DNA of 64,000 bases from Fervidibacter canadensis (GCA_041446545.1 JBGOEJ010000001.1:372001-436000); one strand, 5' to 3'. Numbered from the stretch's first letter, positions 50,786 to 60,000 are shown. Notes: a model not told the origin generated them from the sequence alone. Numbers and translations: made by a program.

Positions 50786-53700
50786 CTACGATAATTGCCG
50801 CTTCAACTCATAAAGGAGCGCCAACGCTTCCCGGGGTGTTAGTTCGTCAGGGTTGATTTCCTTCAGCCGCTCCAAGACAGGGTGGGGGGCGAACTCAAAG
50901 AGGCGCAATTGGGAAGGGGCGGAAATCAGTTGCACCGCCGTCTTGGAAGGTCCGACAACCCTTTGGTCGTTGCTCTCCAAGGTCAAAAGGATTTCCTTCG
51001 CCCGCCTGATCACCCGCTCCGGCAAACCCGAAAGCCGCGCCACCTGAATGCCGTAACTTCGGTCGGTGCCGCCTTCCACGATGCGATACAAGAACACCAC
51101 CCTGTCGCCTTCCTCGTGGACGGCAGCGCGGTAGTTTTTCACGCGGGGCAACAGGTTCGCCAGTTCGTTGAGGTGATGGTAATGAGTGGCGAAGAGGCAT
51201 TTGCAACCGATGCGGTGCAACTCTTCTGCTACCGCCCATGCGATGGCGATGCCGTCGTAAGTGGAAGTTCCCCGACCGATTTCATCAATGAGCACCAAAC
51301 TTTTTTCGGTGGCGTTGTGCAAGATGTTCGCCGTCTCCGACATCTCCACCATGAAGGTGCTTTGCCCTCGCACCAATTCATCGTGGGCGCCGACGCGGGT
51401 GAAGATGCGGTCAACGATGCCGATTTTCGCTTCCTTTGCCGGGACGAAACTGCCCACTTGCGCCATCAGGACAATCAAGGCGACTTGACGAAGGTAAGTG
51501 GAATTGTGGCTGACGAGTCCGTTGGCGACATAAGCGTGGTCGGGTTGCACATTGAGGTCAGCGACAGGGGCTTGGGAGGGTTCTATGGCGACGATGGCAT
51601 CGTAAAGGTAGCGACAAGCGACCAAGCGTTCCAACTCTGTGACAGCCGTTCCTGCCACACCACTCGCCTGACAATATGCCAGCACGCGTTTCAGCATGCG
51701 GTGAGAGGGCGCTGAACCTTTCGGCAAGTAGGTGTAAAACACACTACTGACTGCCTTGTCGTCCTTGAGGGCTATCGGTTTTTGGGGCGTTTCTACGATG
51801 CAGCGATGCACTTGCTTTAGGAGTGGCTCAAGGTATGGCACGCCAAAGTTGGGAAGGAAGGGGCGGGATGAGGGGCGCTTTCGCCGCTGCTTGCGAGAAA
51901 GGCGAAAGCCAACGACCTCAAAGAAGCGCTGAGCATTTTCGCCATAAAGGTTCAGTTCGTGATAGGTTTTCCCTTTGACGACCTTGCGCCGCCGACACGC
52001 CACGATGCCCAAGTTGAGCAGCAGAAGTTGCACCTCTTTTGCCAGCCCTTCCGACGCCGTGACCAATTGCACATCGCCCCGACGCCCATCAACATAGCCA
52101 TCGGCATCAAACAACCCTTGCAGGAAAGCGACGACGATTTCGCGTGTCGCCCTTCGAATGCTCAAGGGGACTCGTTTTTCGTTGGCGCGCCAGTAACCGA
52201 CACCCAAGTGGGCAAGGAACTGACGCAACAACGAACTGCTCACCCGCCACCCAATCCGACCGAACCGTCGGACAGGACAGCCAAACAATCGCTTGTGCAA
52301 CTCCGCAAACCGCTTCCGCAAAGTTTCTTCCGCCGTCGTCAGGGCGTAACTGTTCGGATAAGTGATCGTCCCATCACCGATGAGCAATCCCAGCAAGTAG
52401 GCTAAATCGGTCGTCAAACGGTCAGGCAACCGATAGAACTTTGCCCTTTGGGGCAGGGGCATGGGTGGGATGGCGGTTTCATTGCCCCAAAGGTCAATTT
52501 GAGGGTCAATGGCGACGACATCGCCGACCTGCAATTCCCCCAATCGCTTCCATCCCTCAGTCCCGTCAGGATGGCGCACCCAGACACGATGTTGGGGCGT
52601 CCCCTCCAGTTCAAAACCGAAGCGGGTTCGGATTTTCAGCGTCTGCCGAACACCGTCGTCGTAAAAGTGAGTGGCTTCCCCTTCTCCCTTCAACCCTTTG
52701 ACCTTCACTCGCATCGGTGTGAACTGGGAAGCCTTCGCCCCTTTAGGCATCAACTCCCGCAAAGTCAGCAAACCCTTATCGGTGAAGATGTAAGTCTCCA
52801 GCGAGACGCACTTGCCAGCGGCGTTTGGTCCTGTGATGATGAGGAGTTGGTTTTCTCGGTTGTCCAAGCGGCAATCGTTGGGCACGAACGGTTTGTCTTT
52901 TTGCACTTGCTCAATGACGGGATGGCGCCCCTCCCTGATGACGATTTCATCGCTCTCGTCCACGACGGGGCGGGTGTAGTGGTTTTTGGCGGCGACTTCG
53001 GCGAGGCTCGCTAAAACATCCAGTTCCGCAATTGCCCGACCCGTTTCCAACAGTTCACCACTTCTTCGGGCAACTTCCTGTCGCAACTCCACGAACAACT
53101 GATACTCCAACTGACCGATGCGCTCTTCGGCGCCCAAGACTTTGCTCTCCAACTGTTTCAGTTCAGGGGTGACGAACCGTTCCACATCGGTCAGCGTCTG
53201 CTTGCGGATGTAATCTTTCGGGACGAGATGCAGGTTGGCTTTCGTGACCTCTATGTAGTAGCCGAAGACTTGGTTGTAGCCGACCCGCAAGTTTTTGATG
53301 CCCGTCCGTTCCCGCTCCTTCGCCTCCAACTGAGCAATCAGTTCCTTGCCGTGCTGGGCGATGTAACGCAATTCGTCCAGTTCCGGGTGGTAGCCGTCGC
53401 AAAAGATGCCTCCTTCCGTCATGCGCTGGGGCGGGTTGTCCACGAGGGCTTCTTCCAACCGTCGGCGCAAATCGTCGGCGGTGTGCAACCGCTCCGCAAT
53501 GCGCCAAAGCAGAGGCGCTTTCATCGCTTTCGCCATCAGAACCTCCCGCAACTTTGGGATAACTTGCAAGGCGGAGCGGATTTGGGCTAAGTCACGGGGG
53601 TTCGCCGTCCCTGTCCCGACCCGCGCCACCAAGCGCTCCAAGTCAGGGATGCTCCTGAGCGTCTCGCGGATTTCCTTTCGCCAGAGCGTCTCGCGATAAA

Positions 53701-54742
53701 GCAATTCCACCGCATCCAACCGTTCGTTGATGCGCTCTAAATTGAGCAAGGGTTGCAAAATCCAGCGGCGAAGCAAGCGCCCGCCCATCGGCGTCGTCGT
53801 CTCGTCCAGTACCCAAAGGAGCGTCCCGTAAACGCTCCCGTCCCGCAGTGACTGCACTAACTCCAAGTTTCGTCGCGTCGCATTGTCCAAGAGCATGAAT
53901 TCGCCGACACTGTAAGTGCTCAAACTCTTCAGGTGCTCCAACGCCGTCAATTGCGTCCGTTGCAAGTAGGCGATGACAGTAGCAGCGGCGCGGATAGCAA
54001 GGTTCAGACCCGCCACGCCAAAGCCATCTAAGGTGGCGACTTGAAAGTGTTGGCACAAAAGCCGTTCGGGTTCCGTGAAGGGGTCAAGGTCAAAGGTGGT
54101 CAGCGCCGCACCTTCGCAAACACTTTTGAGGCGGCTAACAAAGAGTTCATCGTCCGCCAACCGTTCGGGCAAAAGAACTTCAGCAGGTTGCAACCGAGCC
54201 AACTCATCCCAGAGGGTTTTACTGTCCAATTCGGTCACGGAAAACTCGCCCGTAGAAACTTCCGCCACCGCAAAACCAAACCGTTTGGGCTTCTCCTCTC
54301 TTCTCGTTCCGTCCTCTTTCTCGTCTTCTGTCCCGCCGCAAAGAGCGACGAGGAAGTTGTAGCGCTTGGCTTCCAAGAAGGTGTCCTCCACGAGGGTGCC
54401 GGGCGTCAGGACGCGGGTGACATCGCGGCGGACCAAACGCTTTTTGGGACTGGGTTCTTCCAACTGCTCGCAGATGGCGACCTTGTAGCCCGCTTCCAGC
54501 AACTTGGCGATGTAGCGTTCAACGGCATGATGGGGGACACCGCACATAGGGATGCGATTGCCCTTGCCGATTTCCCGCGAGGTCAAGACCAACTGCAACA
54601 CTTGCGAGCCGATGCGCGCATCCTCACCGAACATTTCGTAAAAATCGCCGAGGCGGAAGAGCAGCAAAACATCGGGGTATTGGGCTTTGATGGCTTGATA
54701 TTGCCGAAACATGGGCGTCAGTTTATCGCTGCGACGGTCCAT
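50786..54742 (-). CDS. mutS: DNA mismatch repair protein MutS containing an intein
   Basis: 1,318 aa; removing the 436-aa intein leaves 882, a normal MutS1 length. Extein motifs: GDFYEMFGEDA (mismatch-binding Phe-x-Glu), clamp and lever domains, Walker A GPNAAGK-intein-STYLRQ, VEMSETANILHNATEKS, Walker B LIDEIGRGTSTYDG. The intein occupies residues 645-1080 and splits the Walker A at K/S, so ATPase activity needs splicing. An insert near residues 135-155 (GGTEDEKEDGTRREEK) resembles a degenerate heptamer-coded stretch. MutS recognises mismatches and small loops. GGGGGG 6 nt before ATG. Confidence 0.96.
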   Translation of the reverse strand: MDRRSDKLTPMFRQYQAIKAQYPDVLLLFRLGDFYEMFGEDARIGSQVLQLVLTSREIGKGNRIPMCGVPHHAVERYIAKLLEAGYKVAICEQLEEPSPKKRLVRRDVTRVLTPGTLVEDTFLEAKRYNFLVALCGGTEDEKEDGTRREEKPKRFGFAVAEVSTGEFSVTELDSKTLWDELARLQPAEVLLPERLADDELFVSRLKSVCEGAALTTFDLDPFTEPERLLCQHFQVATLDGFGVAGLNLAIRAAATVIAYLQRTQLTALEHLKSLSTYSVGEFMLLDNATRRNLELVQSLRDGSVYGTLLWVLDETTTPMGGRLLRRWILQPLLNLERINERLDAVELLYRETLWRKEIRETLRSIPDLERLVARVGTGTANPRDLAQIRSALQVIPKLREVLMAKAMKAPLLWRIAERLHTADDLRRRLEEALVDNPPQRMTEGGIFCDGYHPELDELRYIAQHGKELIAQLEAKERERTGIKNLRVGYNQVFGYYIEVTKANLHLVPKDYIRKQTLTDVERFVTPELKQLESKVLGAEERIGQLEYQLFVELRQEVARRSGELLETGRAIAELDVLASLAEVAAKNHYTRPVVDESDEIVIREGRHPVIEQVQKDKPFVPNDCRLDNRENQLLIITGPNAAGKCVSLETYIFTDKGLLTLRELMPKGAKASQFTPMRVKVKGLKGEGEATHFYDDGVRQTLKIRTRFGFELEGTPQHRVWVRHPDGTEGWKRLGELQVGDVVAIDPQIDLWGNETAIPPMPLPQRAKFYRLPDRLTTDLAYLLGLLIGDGTITYPNSYALTTAEETLRKRFAELHKRLFGCPVRRFGRIGWRVSSSLLRQFLAHLGVGYWRANEKRVPLSIRRATREIVVAFLQGLFDADGYVDGRRGDVQLVTASEGLAKEVQLLLLNLGIVACRRRKVVKGKTYHELNLYGENAQRFFEVVGFRLSRKQRRKRPSSRPFLPNFGVPYLEPLLKQVHRCIVETPQKPIALKDDKAVSSVFYTYLPKGSAPSHRMLKRVLAYCQASGVAGTAVTELERLVACRYLYDAIVAIEPSQAPVADLNVQPDHAYVANGLVSHNSTYLRQVALIVLMAQVGSFVPAKEAKIGIVDRIFTRVGAHDELVRGQSTFMVEMSETANILHNATEKSLVLIDEIGRGTSTYDGIAIAWAVAEELHRIGCKCLFATHYHHLNELANLLPRVKNYRAAVHEEGDRVVFLYRIVEGGTDRSYGIQVARLSGLPERVIRRAKEILLTLESNDQRVVGPSKTAVQLISAPSQLRLFEFAPHPVLERLKEINPDELTPREALALLYELKRQLS
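51503..52810 (-). other. LAGLIDADG intein within MutS Walker A
   Basis: 436 aa from Cys (CVSLETYIFTDKGLLTL, block A) to Asn (LVSHN, block G); the next extein residue is Ser. Block B is GFELEGTPQHRVWV (TxxH). Two LAGLIDADG helices are LLGLLIGDGTI and LQGLFDADGYV, marking a homing endonuclease. Block F is VQPDHAYVANG. All splice residues (Cys1, block B Thr-His, penultimate His, terminal Asn, +1 Ser) are present, so it should be active. Insertion between Lys and Ser of the P-loop follows the common intein preference for ATP sites. Confidence 0.95.
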
Positions 54743-54777
54743 CCAGAACCCCCCTGATAGTCTGGCGAAAGGTCGGT

Positions 54778-55410
54778 TTATCGGTTGCCTCGGATGAGTT
54801 TCGTGATGGGCAATTCCACGATGTCCGTCGCCCCTGCCCGAAGCAAAAGAGGGATCAGGCGATTGACCTCACTGCGAGGGACGACGGACATGACTGAGTA
54901 AAGCCCTGTCTCCGCTAAGGGTGAGACGGTGGGCGATCTCAAGGCAGGTAGCAAGGACAACACCTCTTGCAAATGCCCTTCATCCACATTGAGGATGAGG
55001 AGGACGCGCCCCCTCGCTTCCGCTGCCCCCCTCAAAAGCATGAGCAAATCTTGCAGCGACTCTTGATACCGCTTCGCACTTTGGGCATTGATGATGAACA
55101 GCAACTCACCCGTCAAGGGTTCCACATGAACCTGCCTAAGGGTCGGGCGTTTTTGCATCTCTTCGGCGACCGCATCAAAAGGAACGATGGCGGCATCTAA
55201 GTCCCCTTGCGACACCATTGTCCAAAGGTCGCGAGGCTCACTAAAGACCCCGTCGGAAACGCGAGGGTCGTCTACGATGCCGTAGTGGGGCGTGAGGCGA
55301 TCAACTCGTAAGTCCGCTGCGTTCATCAACGCCAAGGCTTCCGCCTCCATCGCCCCCGTCGGTAACCCCAGTTTGATGGGAGGTAAAGGTGACGCTTTCC
55401 CTTGCGCCAT
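54778..55410 (-). CDS. HisG-like protein lacking the central PRPP-binding domain
   Basis: 210 aa. N-terminus KLGLPTGAMEAEALALMNA and TMVSQGDLDAAIVPFDAV match domain I of long-form ATP phosphoribosyltransferase. The end (LLPALRSPTVSPLAETGLYSV, VVPRSEVNRLIPLLLRAGATDI, PITKLI) matches the domain III histidine-binding ACT-like part. Domain II with its D-x-[LIV]-x-x-[ST]-G-x-[TN]-L PRPP signature is absent; long HisG is about 285 aa. It is unlikely to be catalytic and may be a regulator or degenerate paralogue. GGTGGTGAGC precedes the ATG. It overlaps the CPBP gene by 110 nt. Confidence 0.75.
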   Translation of the reverse strand: MAQGKASPLPPIKLGLPTGAMEAEALALMNAADLRVDRLTPHYGIVDDPRVSDGVFSEPRDLWTMVSQGDLDAAIVPFDAVAEEMQKRPTLRQVHVEPLTGELLFIINAQSAKRYQESLQDLLMLLRGAAEARGRVLLILNVDEGHLQEVLSLLPALRSPTVSPLAETGLYSVMSVVPRSEVNRLIPLLLRAGATDIVELPITKLIRGNR

Positions 55411-56245
55411 GCTCACCACCTTCCTTCGGCACGGAGAAGCGCCGCGCCAAATGCCAAGTCAATCCCAGCCAAAGGAGAAAACCGACAAGCGCAGCAAGCC
55501 AGTTCGGCGGTTGCGCCAATGGCGAACCATCCCCTTGCCCTGCAAGGGACGGGAAAGAGAGAGCCATAGCAGTCAAGCCATTTTGAAGGGCGTGAGCAAC
55601 AACCGTCGGGATAATGCTTTGGGTGCGGAAAACCACCCAACCCCAAAACAGGCTTGTCGGCAAAACGCTCAAAGCCTGTAATGGGTTCAAGTGAAAAAGG
55701 GCGAAAAAAAGACTTGTCAAGCCGATCGCCACCGACGGCGACAAACGGCGCTCTAACCCTTGTTGAACGACACCCCGAAAAGTCAACTCTTCAGGCAAGG
55801 CTTGTAACATCACGGCAGCGACGAGCAGCAACGGCATCCCTTGGTGATGAGCGATTGCCTCCAGTAACTCCCCGTAACTGCTTTCCCGCGCCTGCTGAAA
55901 AAAGGGCATACTCAAAACCCATAAAATTCCTTGCGAGACAGCGAGGTTAAGGGCTAAGGTGGCAAAGGTGACTTCAAGGGCAATCCACCAAGGCAAAGGG
56001 CGCCACCGCAGGGCCTGCCGCCACATCCACCTTTTTCGCCTTCCTTGAGCAAAGACAGGCGTTAACAAAGCAATCGTCGTCAGCAGCACATTCACCACCA
56101 AAAGCCAATCCAGCCGAAGAAAGTCCCTGATGTTCGCTTCCATCGCCCAAAGGATAACCCCCAAAGACGCTATCGCAACCTGAGCGCCCAGAAAAAAGCC
56201 CAAACTTAAAAGCAACACCCGCCATGCGTCCCGTTCCGTCACCAT
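55301..56245 (-). CDS. CPBP-family intramembrane metalloprotease
   Basis: 314 aa with about eight hydrophobic helices. Motif 1 is ALPEELTFRGVVQQGL (EExxxR), motif 2 is FFALFHLNP (FxxxH) and motif 3 TVVAHALQNGLTAMAL; together they are the metal-binding residues of the CAAX/Abi protease family. The last 35 residues (FSVPKEGGEHGARESV...) are polar and overlap the hisG-like coding sequence in another frame; they may be a non-conserved tail. GGAGGGG precedes the ATG. Confidence 0.9.
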   Translation of the reverse strand: MVTERDAWRVLLLSLGFFLGAQVAIASLGVILWAMEANIRDFLRLDWLLVVNVLLTTIALLTPVFAQGRRKRWMWRQALRWRPLPWWIALEVTFATLALNLAVSQGILWVLSMPFFQQARESSYGELLEAIAHHQGMPLLLVAAVMLQALPEELTFRGVVQQGLERRLSPSVAIGLTSLFFALFHLNPLQALSVLPTSLFWGWVVFRTQSIIPTVVAHALQNGLTAMALSFPSLAGQGDGSPLAQPPNWLAALVGFLLWLGLTWHLARRFSVPKEGGEHGARESVTFTSHQTGVTDGGDGGGSLGVDERSGLTS

Positions 56246-56282
56246 TGGCGTTGCCCCTCCAAAATTGCCCTAACTTTTCCCA

Positions 56283-56477
56283 TCACTTCAGCATGATTTG
56301 CAGAAACTCGTATCGGTCTTCTATGCGCCCGAAGCGTTCGTCCAGATAGCGGAAGAAGTAAGGCTGCGTCTCTGGCGAAGGCGGGACGAGTTGCCAGAGC
56401 GTGTCAAAAAACCGAAGAACCTCCTCTTCGCTTTTGCCTAATCGCTGTGCCAGTTCAGTGATGAAGGGATGTGCCAT
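56283..56477 (-). CDS. small helical protein of unknown function
   Basis: 64 aa from ATG 56477 (GGAGGG upstream). Helical: FITELAQRLGKSEEEVLRFFDTL. Then a short proline turn (VPPSPETQPYF) and a second helix (DERFGRIEDRYEFLQIM). No family is recognised. It starts about 28 nt after the hldE-type kinase and ends 37 nt before the CPBP gene, so it is probably part of one transcript. Confidence 0.65.
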   Translation of the reverse strand: MAHPFITELAQRLGKSEEEVLRFFDTLWQLVPPSPETQPYFFRYLDERFGRIEDRYEFLQIMLK

Positions 56478-56505
56478 CGTCCCTTCGCCCTCCATTGGGG
56501 TTGCC

Positions 56506-57540
56506 TCACCCAACGCCTCTTAGCAAGGTCACCATCTCTGCGACATTTGTCGTCGCCACGCCGCTTTTACGGACGACGGCGGCAGCAGCGACGGTAGCGA
56601 CTTGAGCGGCTTCCACAAAGGAAGCGCCTGCTGCCATCGCCAGTGTCAAGGCGGCGAGAAAAGTATCGCCCGCTCCCGCCACATCGTAAACCTGCACCCT
56701 TAAGGCAGGCAGTTGCGCCACCAGTCGCCCACCACTAAATAGGGCACAACCATCGCCACCTAAGGTGATGACCAAGCCGTGCAGTTCCAGATGTGCCGAC
56801 AAAGTTTCTCCCACTTCCGTCACAGAAGTCGCTCTGTCGTTTGCGGCTGACATTGCTTCGCTTCGGTTCAGGCTCAGGTAATCAAACCCAGCGAAGTGAA
56901 CGAGGTTGGACGGTTTCGGTCCTGCCATCAATAAACTTTGTCCCTTCAATTCCCGAAGCCCAGAGCAAAGGCTACGGGTCACGACGCCTTTGGCGTAGTC
57001 GGAGACGATGATGGCAGCGCAATCGCGTCCCAACTCTTTGGCAATCCCCCGAAGGGACACTTCCAGAGAGCCATTGAGAGGTGCTCGGCTTTCCACATCC
57101 ACGCGGGCAACTTGTTGGCTGTGGGCGACGATGCGCGTTTTGACGGTCGTCGGTCGGGATGGGTCAGTCAAAACGCCTGTCGTATCAATGCCTGCCTCCG
57201 TCAAGAGCGACCGCAGCCGTTCGCCCGCCCCATCACTGCCGATGATGCCGCAGAGGACGACTTGTGCCCCCAGCGTCAATAAGTTCATCGCTGTGTTGGC
57301 TGCCCCGCCAGCGCCGTAGGTGCGCCGCTCACACAAAATCACGGGCACTGGCGCTTCGGGTGAGATGCGTTCAGCGTTCCCGATGATGTATTCGTCCAGC
57401 ATCAAATCTCCGACGACCAAAACGCGTCGTCCTTGCCATCGGGAGGCAAAGGCTTGCAATCGCTCCTCTGTCAGTGTCCATTCGTTCGCCAAAAGCGTCT
57501 CCGATTTTCTGAACGGCTTGCGGCGCAAGGTGCGTTCCAT
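56506..57540 (-). CDS. PfkB-family sugar kinase, HldE/RfaE kinase-domain type
   Basis: 344 aa from ATG 57540; the open frame upstream is not conserved. RVLVVGDLMLDEYIIGNAERISPEAPVPVI is the RfaE/HldE kinase start. The middle has GGAANTAMNLLTLGAQVVL, and the end GAGDTFLAALTLAMAAGASF with the catalytic Asp of PfkB enzymes. HldE phosphorylates heptose 7-phosphate for LPS core or S-layer glycans. The adenylyltransferase half is missing, so it is the split form. Heptose as substrate is inference. Confidence 0.88.
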   Translation of the reverse strand: MERTLRRKPFRKSETLLANEWTLTEERLQAFASRWQGRRVLVVGDLMLDEYIIGNAERISPEAPVPVILCERRTYGAGGAANTAMNLLTLGAQVVLCGIIGSDGAGERLRSLLTEAGIDTTGVLTDPSRPTTVKTRIVAHSQQVARVDVESRAPLNGSLEVSLRGIAKELGRDCAAIIVSDYAKGVVTRSLCSGLRELKGQSLLMAGPKPSNLVHFAGFDYLSLNRSEAMSAANDRATSVTEVGETLSAHLELHGLVITLGGDGCALFSGGRLVAQLPALRVQVYDVAGAGDTFLAALTLAMAAGASFVEAAQVATVAAAAVVRKSGVATTNVAEMVTLLRGVG

Positions 57541-57592
57541 CGTCCTGTGACCCCCTCTTCTCATCGGAGAGCCAACGGGATATGCCCAGCCG

Positions 57593-59245
57593 TCAAGGCA
57601 ATCGGAGCGGGAGAGTGACTCCTCCTGAAGGTGGTCGCTCCTTCTCCGCCAATCGGCGTTGTTGCTCTGCCAAGTCTTTCCGTCCCAATTGTTCCAAGTA
57701 ACTGGCAAGCCTTTGCCGTTGAAAAGGTTCAAGGGAACGGTTGGCGACTTTCAAGAGCACTTTCAGCGCTTCGTCCCGCTTCGCCCGTAGCATCAGGATA
57801 GACCCAAGATGCAGGTGCAATTCGCTGTCGTCGGAGTATTTCAATGCCTCGCGGGCGAAGCGTTCTGCCTCCGCCAGTTTGCCTTCGTCCATCGCCAACC
57901 GAGAAAGTTGCAAGCAGAGGACTTCAGGGTAGAGGAAATGGCGGCGGGCATCGGGCGATTGCAACGCCAATTTCAAGGCTTCTTGATAAGCCTTTTGGGC
58001 TTCCTTTCTGTCGCCATGGCGATGAGCGTCAAGGGCTCGCAGTTCTGGGTCTATCAACTTTACCTTGGCTTGCTGGCGCAGTTCACTGAGGAGGCGTTGA
58101 AAGGCTTCCCCTTGTCGTTGCGACCGCAATTGTGCCAGCAACTCGTCTTTACGGGTTCCGACGACCTTAATTTTCGTCCCCTTGCACTTGGGACATTGAC
58201 GAGCGCCCTTTTCTCCGACCCATGTATTGCCGCACTTTTTGTCCTCGCACCGATAGCGGACATGCTCATAGTCAGGCGGAAGGTTCAACCGCTTGCCTTC
58301 CAACTTCAAAAGGTGATAGCCCGACCAACCTTGGATGGGTTCGGAAACTTCGCCGACTTTCAGCCGTGGAAGGATTTGAGGGGCGGCGTCGCCCAAGCGG
58401 GCGCGAGCAAGGTCTAAACTCAACTCTCCCCAATCGCCCCCTTTCTCTTTCGTCGCCGCATCGTCCGACTCTCGGCGCGCTAAAGTGGCGAAGTCTTCGC
58501 CCTTCAACAGTCGTTGGCGCAACCTCCGAGCATGTTCAAGGGCTTTTTGTCGGGCTTGCTCTTGGTCTTGAGGCGTTGGGTTTTTGCCCTTGGGAAGGAA
58601 GCGGGCGAAACTGACGAAGATGTGGCGAAGATGAAATTGCGTGTAAGCATCCCGCAAATCTTTCTCCGTCACCTTGACGGTCTTGAAAATCTCGTCCCGC
58701 AATTTTTGCTGAAGCAGCGTCTCCCGAACGCCATCGGCTTGCTGTTCCCACTGACGACGCAGTTCGCCCTCATAGCCTTGCAGCGAGCCGAACCGTTTTC
58801 GGATGAAGTCGCGGAAGGCTTTGTCCCGCTGATAGCGTTGGCGGGCGACAGCCAGTTCCAGTTGCACTTGCTCGTTCACCCAGCGGTTCACATCGGCACG
58901 GGTCACCCAAAGGCGACGCCGCTGGGCTTCCTGGCGCAACAACACTTGCTGGACGATTTGGTCAAAAGCACTCTCTTTGATGAACGCCCAATCGGAAACG
59001 GAAGGGCGCATCGCTTGCGCCATCTGGGCGACGGCTTGGTCATACACCATGCGAGGGACATCTTCCCCATTGATGCGGGCGACGACCGTCGGCAAGAGAC
59101 TAACCCCTTCGGGACGCCAACTGCGCCAACTGAAACTGGTAAAAGTGCCGATGAGGAAGATGAGAAAGAAGCCCCCCCAGATGGCGAGGCGGACGGCATG
59201 CTTTTGCAATTTCCGACGGGCTCGTCGCAAAGACGGCATAGACAT
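57593..59245 (-). CDS. SurA/PrsA-type peptidyl-prolyl isomerase with zinc ribbon and TPR tail
   Basis: 550 aa; its ATG overlaps the stop of the phosphatase gene (TGATG). Signal anchor at about 19-41 (AIWGGFFLIFLIGTF). Chaperone domain about 50-200 (SAFDQIVQQVLLRQEAQRR). Parvulin domain about 205-315 (RHIFVSFAR, GEDFATLARRESDD, GYHLLKLEG). A C-x4-C...C-x2-C zinc ribbon (CEDKKCGNTW ... CPKCKG) at about 332-358. Last, a helical TPR-like region (KEAQKAYQEALKLAL, EGKLAEAERFAREALK). Probably folds exported proteins outside the membrane. The zinc ribbon is not usual in this family. Confidence 0.9.
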   Translation of the reverse strand: MSMPSLRRARRKLQKHAVRLAIWGGFFLIFLIGTFTSFSWRSWRPEGVSLLPTVVARINGEDVPRMVYDQAVAQMAQAMRPSVSDWAFIKESAFDQIVQQVLLRQEAQRRRLWVTRADVNRWVNEQVQLELAVARQRYQRDKAFRDFIRKRFGSLQGYEGELRRQWEQQADGVRETLLQQKLRDEIFKTVKVTEKDLRDAYTQFHLRHIFVSFARFLPKGKNPTPQDQEQARQKALEHARRLRQRLLKGEDFATLARRESDDAATKEKGGDWGELSLDLARARLGDAAPQILPRLKVGEVSEPIQGWSGYHLLKLEGKRLNLPPDYEHVRYRCEDKKCGNTWVGEKGARQCPKCKGTKIKVVGTRKDELLAQLRSQRQGEAFQRLLSELRQQAKVKLIDPELRALDAHRHGDRKEAQKAYQEALKLALQSPDARRHFLYPEVLCLQLSRLAMDEGKLAEAERFAREALKYSDDSELHLHLGSILMLRAKRDEALKVLLKVANRSLEPFQRQRLASYLEQLGRKDLAEQQRRLAEKERPPSGGVTLPLRLP

Positions 59246-59907
59246 CACCCCAAATCACCGAGTTGGCTATCTTCCCGTAAGGAAGGGAACGGGAAGGCAC
59301 CGCTTAAATGGCAGGTGTCATTGGCGAGCCAAAGCCGCCAAGTCCCGTCGTTGCGGGCTTGCAAAAGGTTGACACAACATGGGTCTTGTCGTAATCGTCG
59401 CCAGAGAGAAAAATCTGCCCCCAACACCCAGCACAAAACCACCCGATTGACCCCTTGATGTGCCACGCAAACAATCCTCTCGTTGGAATGTTGCCGTGCC
59501 AGTCGCTCCATCGCCGCCGTCACTCGCTCCACAAAATCGGCAAACGCTTCACCATTGGGCGCCACAAACCGCATCGGGTCGTCCGTGCGACAGCGCTCCA
59601 TTTCGGGAAAGCGATGGGCTAATTCCGCCACCGCCATCCCTTCCCATTCACCGTAGTCAATCTCCCTCAATTCAGGGACAAAGCCCACGGACAGGCGATG
59701 AGGCTTTGCGATGGCTTCAGCCGTCTGGCGCGCCCGAAGCAAAGGGCTGCTGTAAATGGCAGCAATCGGGACATCCCGAAAGCGCTCCGCCAACGCTTTC
59801 GCTTGCTGATGCCCCCAATCGCTGAGGGGAATATCGCTGCTGCCACACAAACGCCCTTCGGCATTCCAAATCGTTTCGCCATGTCGGACGAGGTAAATCC
59901 ACGCCAT
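59245..59907 (-). CDS. histidine phosphatase family (phosphoglycerate mutase/CobC-like)
   Basis: 220 aa from ATG 59907. LVRHGETIWNAEGRLCG holds the phosphorylated His (RHG). Then SSPLLRARQTAEAIA, LREIDYGEWEGMA and the second catalytic His in VCVAHQGVNRVVLC. CobC-like enzymes act on alpha-ribazole phosphate; others are broad phosphatases. Coupled to the downstream parvulin by TGATG. The long open frame up to 60531 is antisense to purS. Confidence 0.93.
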   Translation of the reverse strand: MAWIYLVRHGETIWNAEGRLCGSSDIPLSDWGHQQAKALAERFRDVPIAAIYSSPLLRARQTAEAIAKPHRLSVGFVPELREIDYGEWEGMAVAELAHRFPEMERCRTDDPMRFVAPNGEAFADFVERVTAAMERLARQHSNERIVCVAHQGVNRVVLCWVLGADFSLWRRLRQDPCCVNLLQARNDGTWRLWLANDTCHLSGAFPFPSLREDSQLGDLG

Positions 59908-60000
59908 CTCAACGCCACCGTCGCAAAGTGTGACACATTTGGAGAAGCCTTTGTGCTGATGTCGCCTGTGACGGTTCATGGCGCTTTGGAGGGATGCCGA

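Noticed and set aside
50786..54742. Two separate genes (a homing endonuclease next to a split mutS)
   Set aside because: The frame is continuous across both junctions with correct intein splice residues, and the joined exteins rebuild GPNAAGKSTYLRQ exactly.
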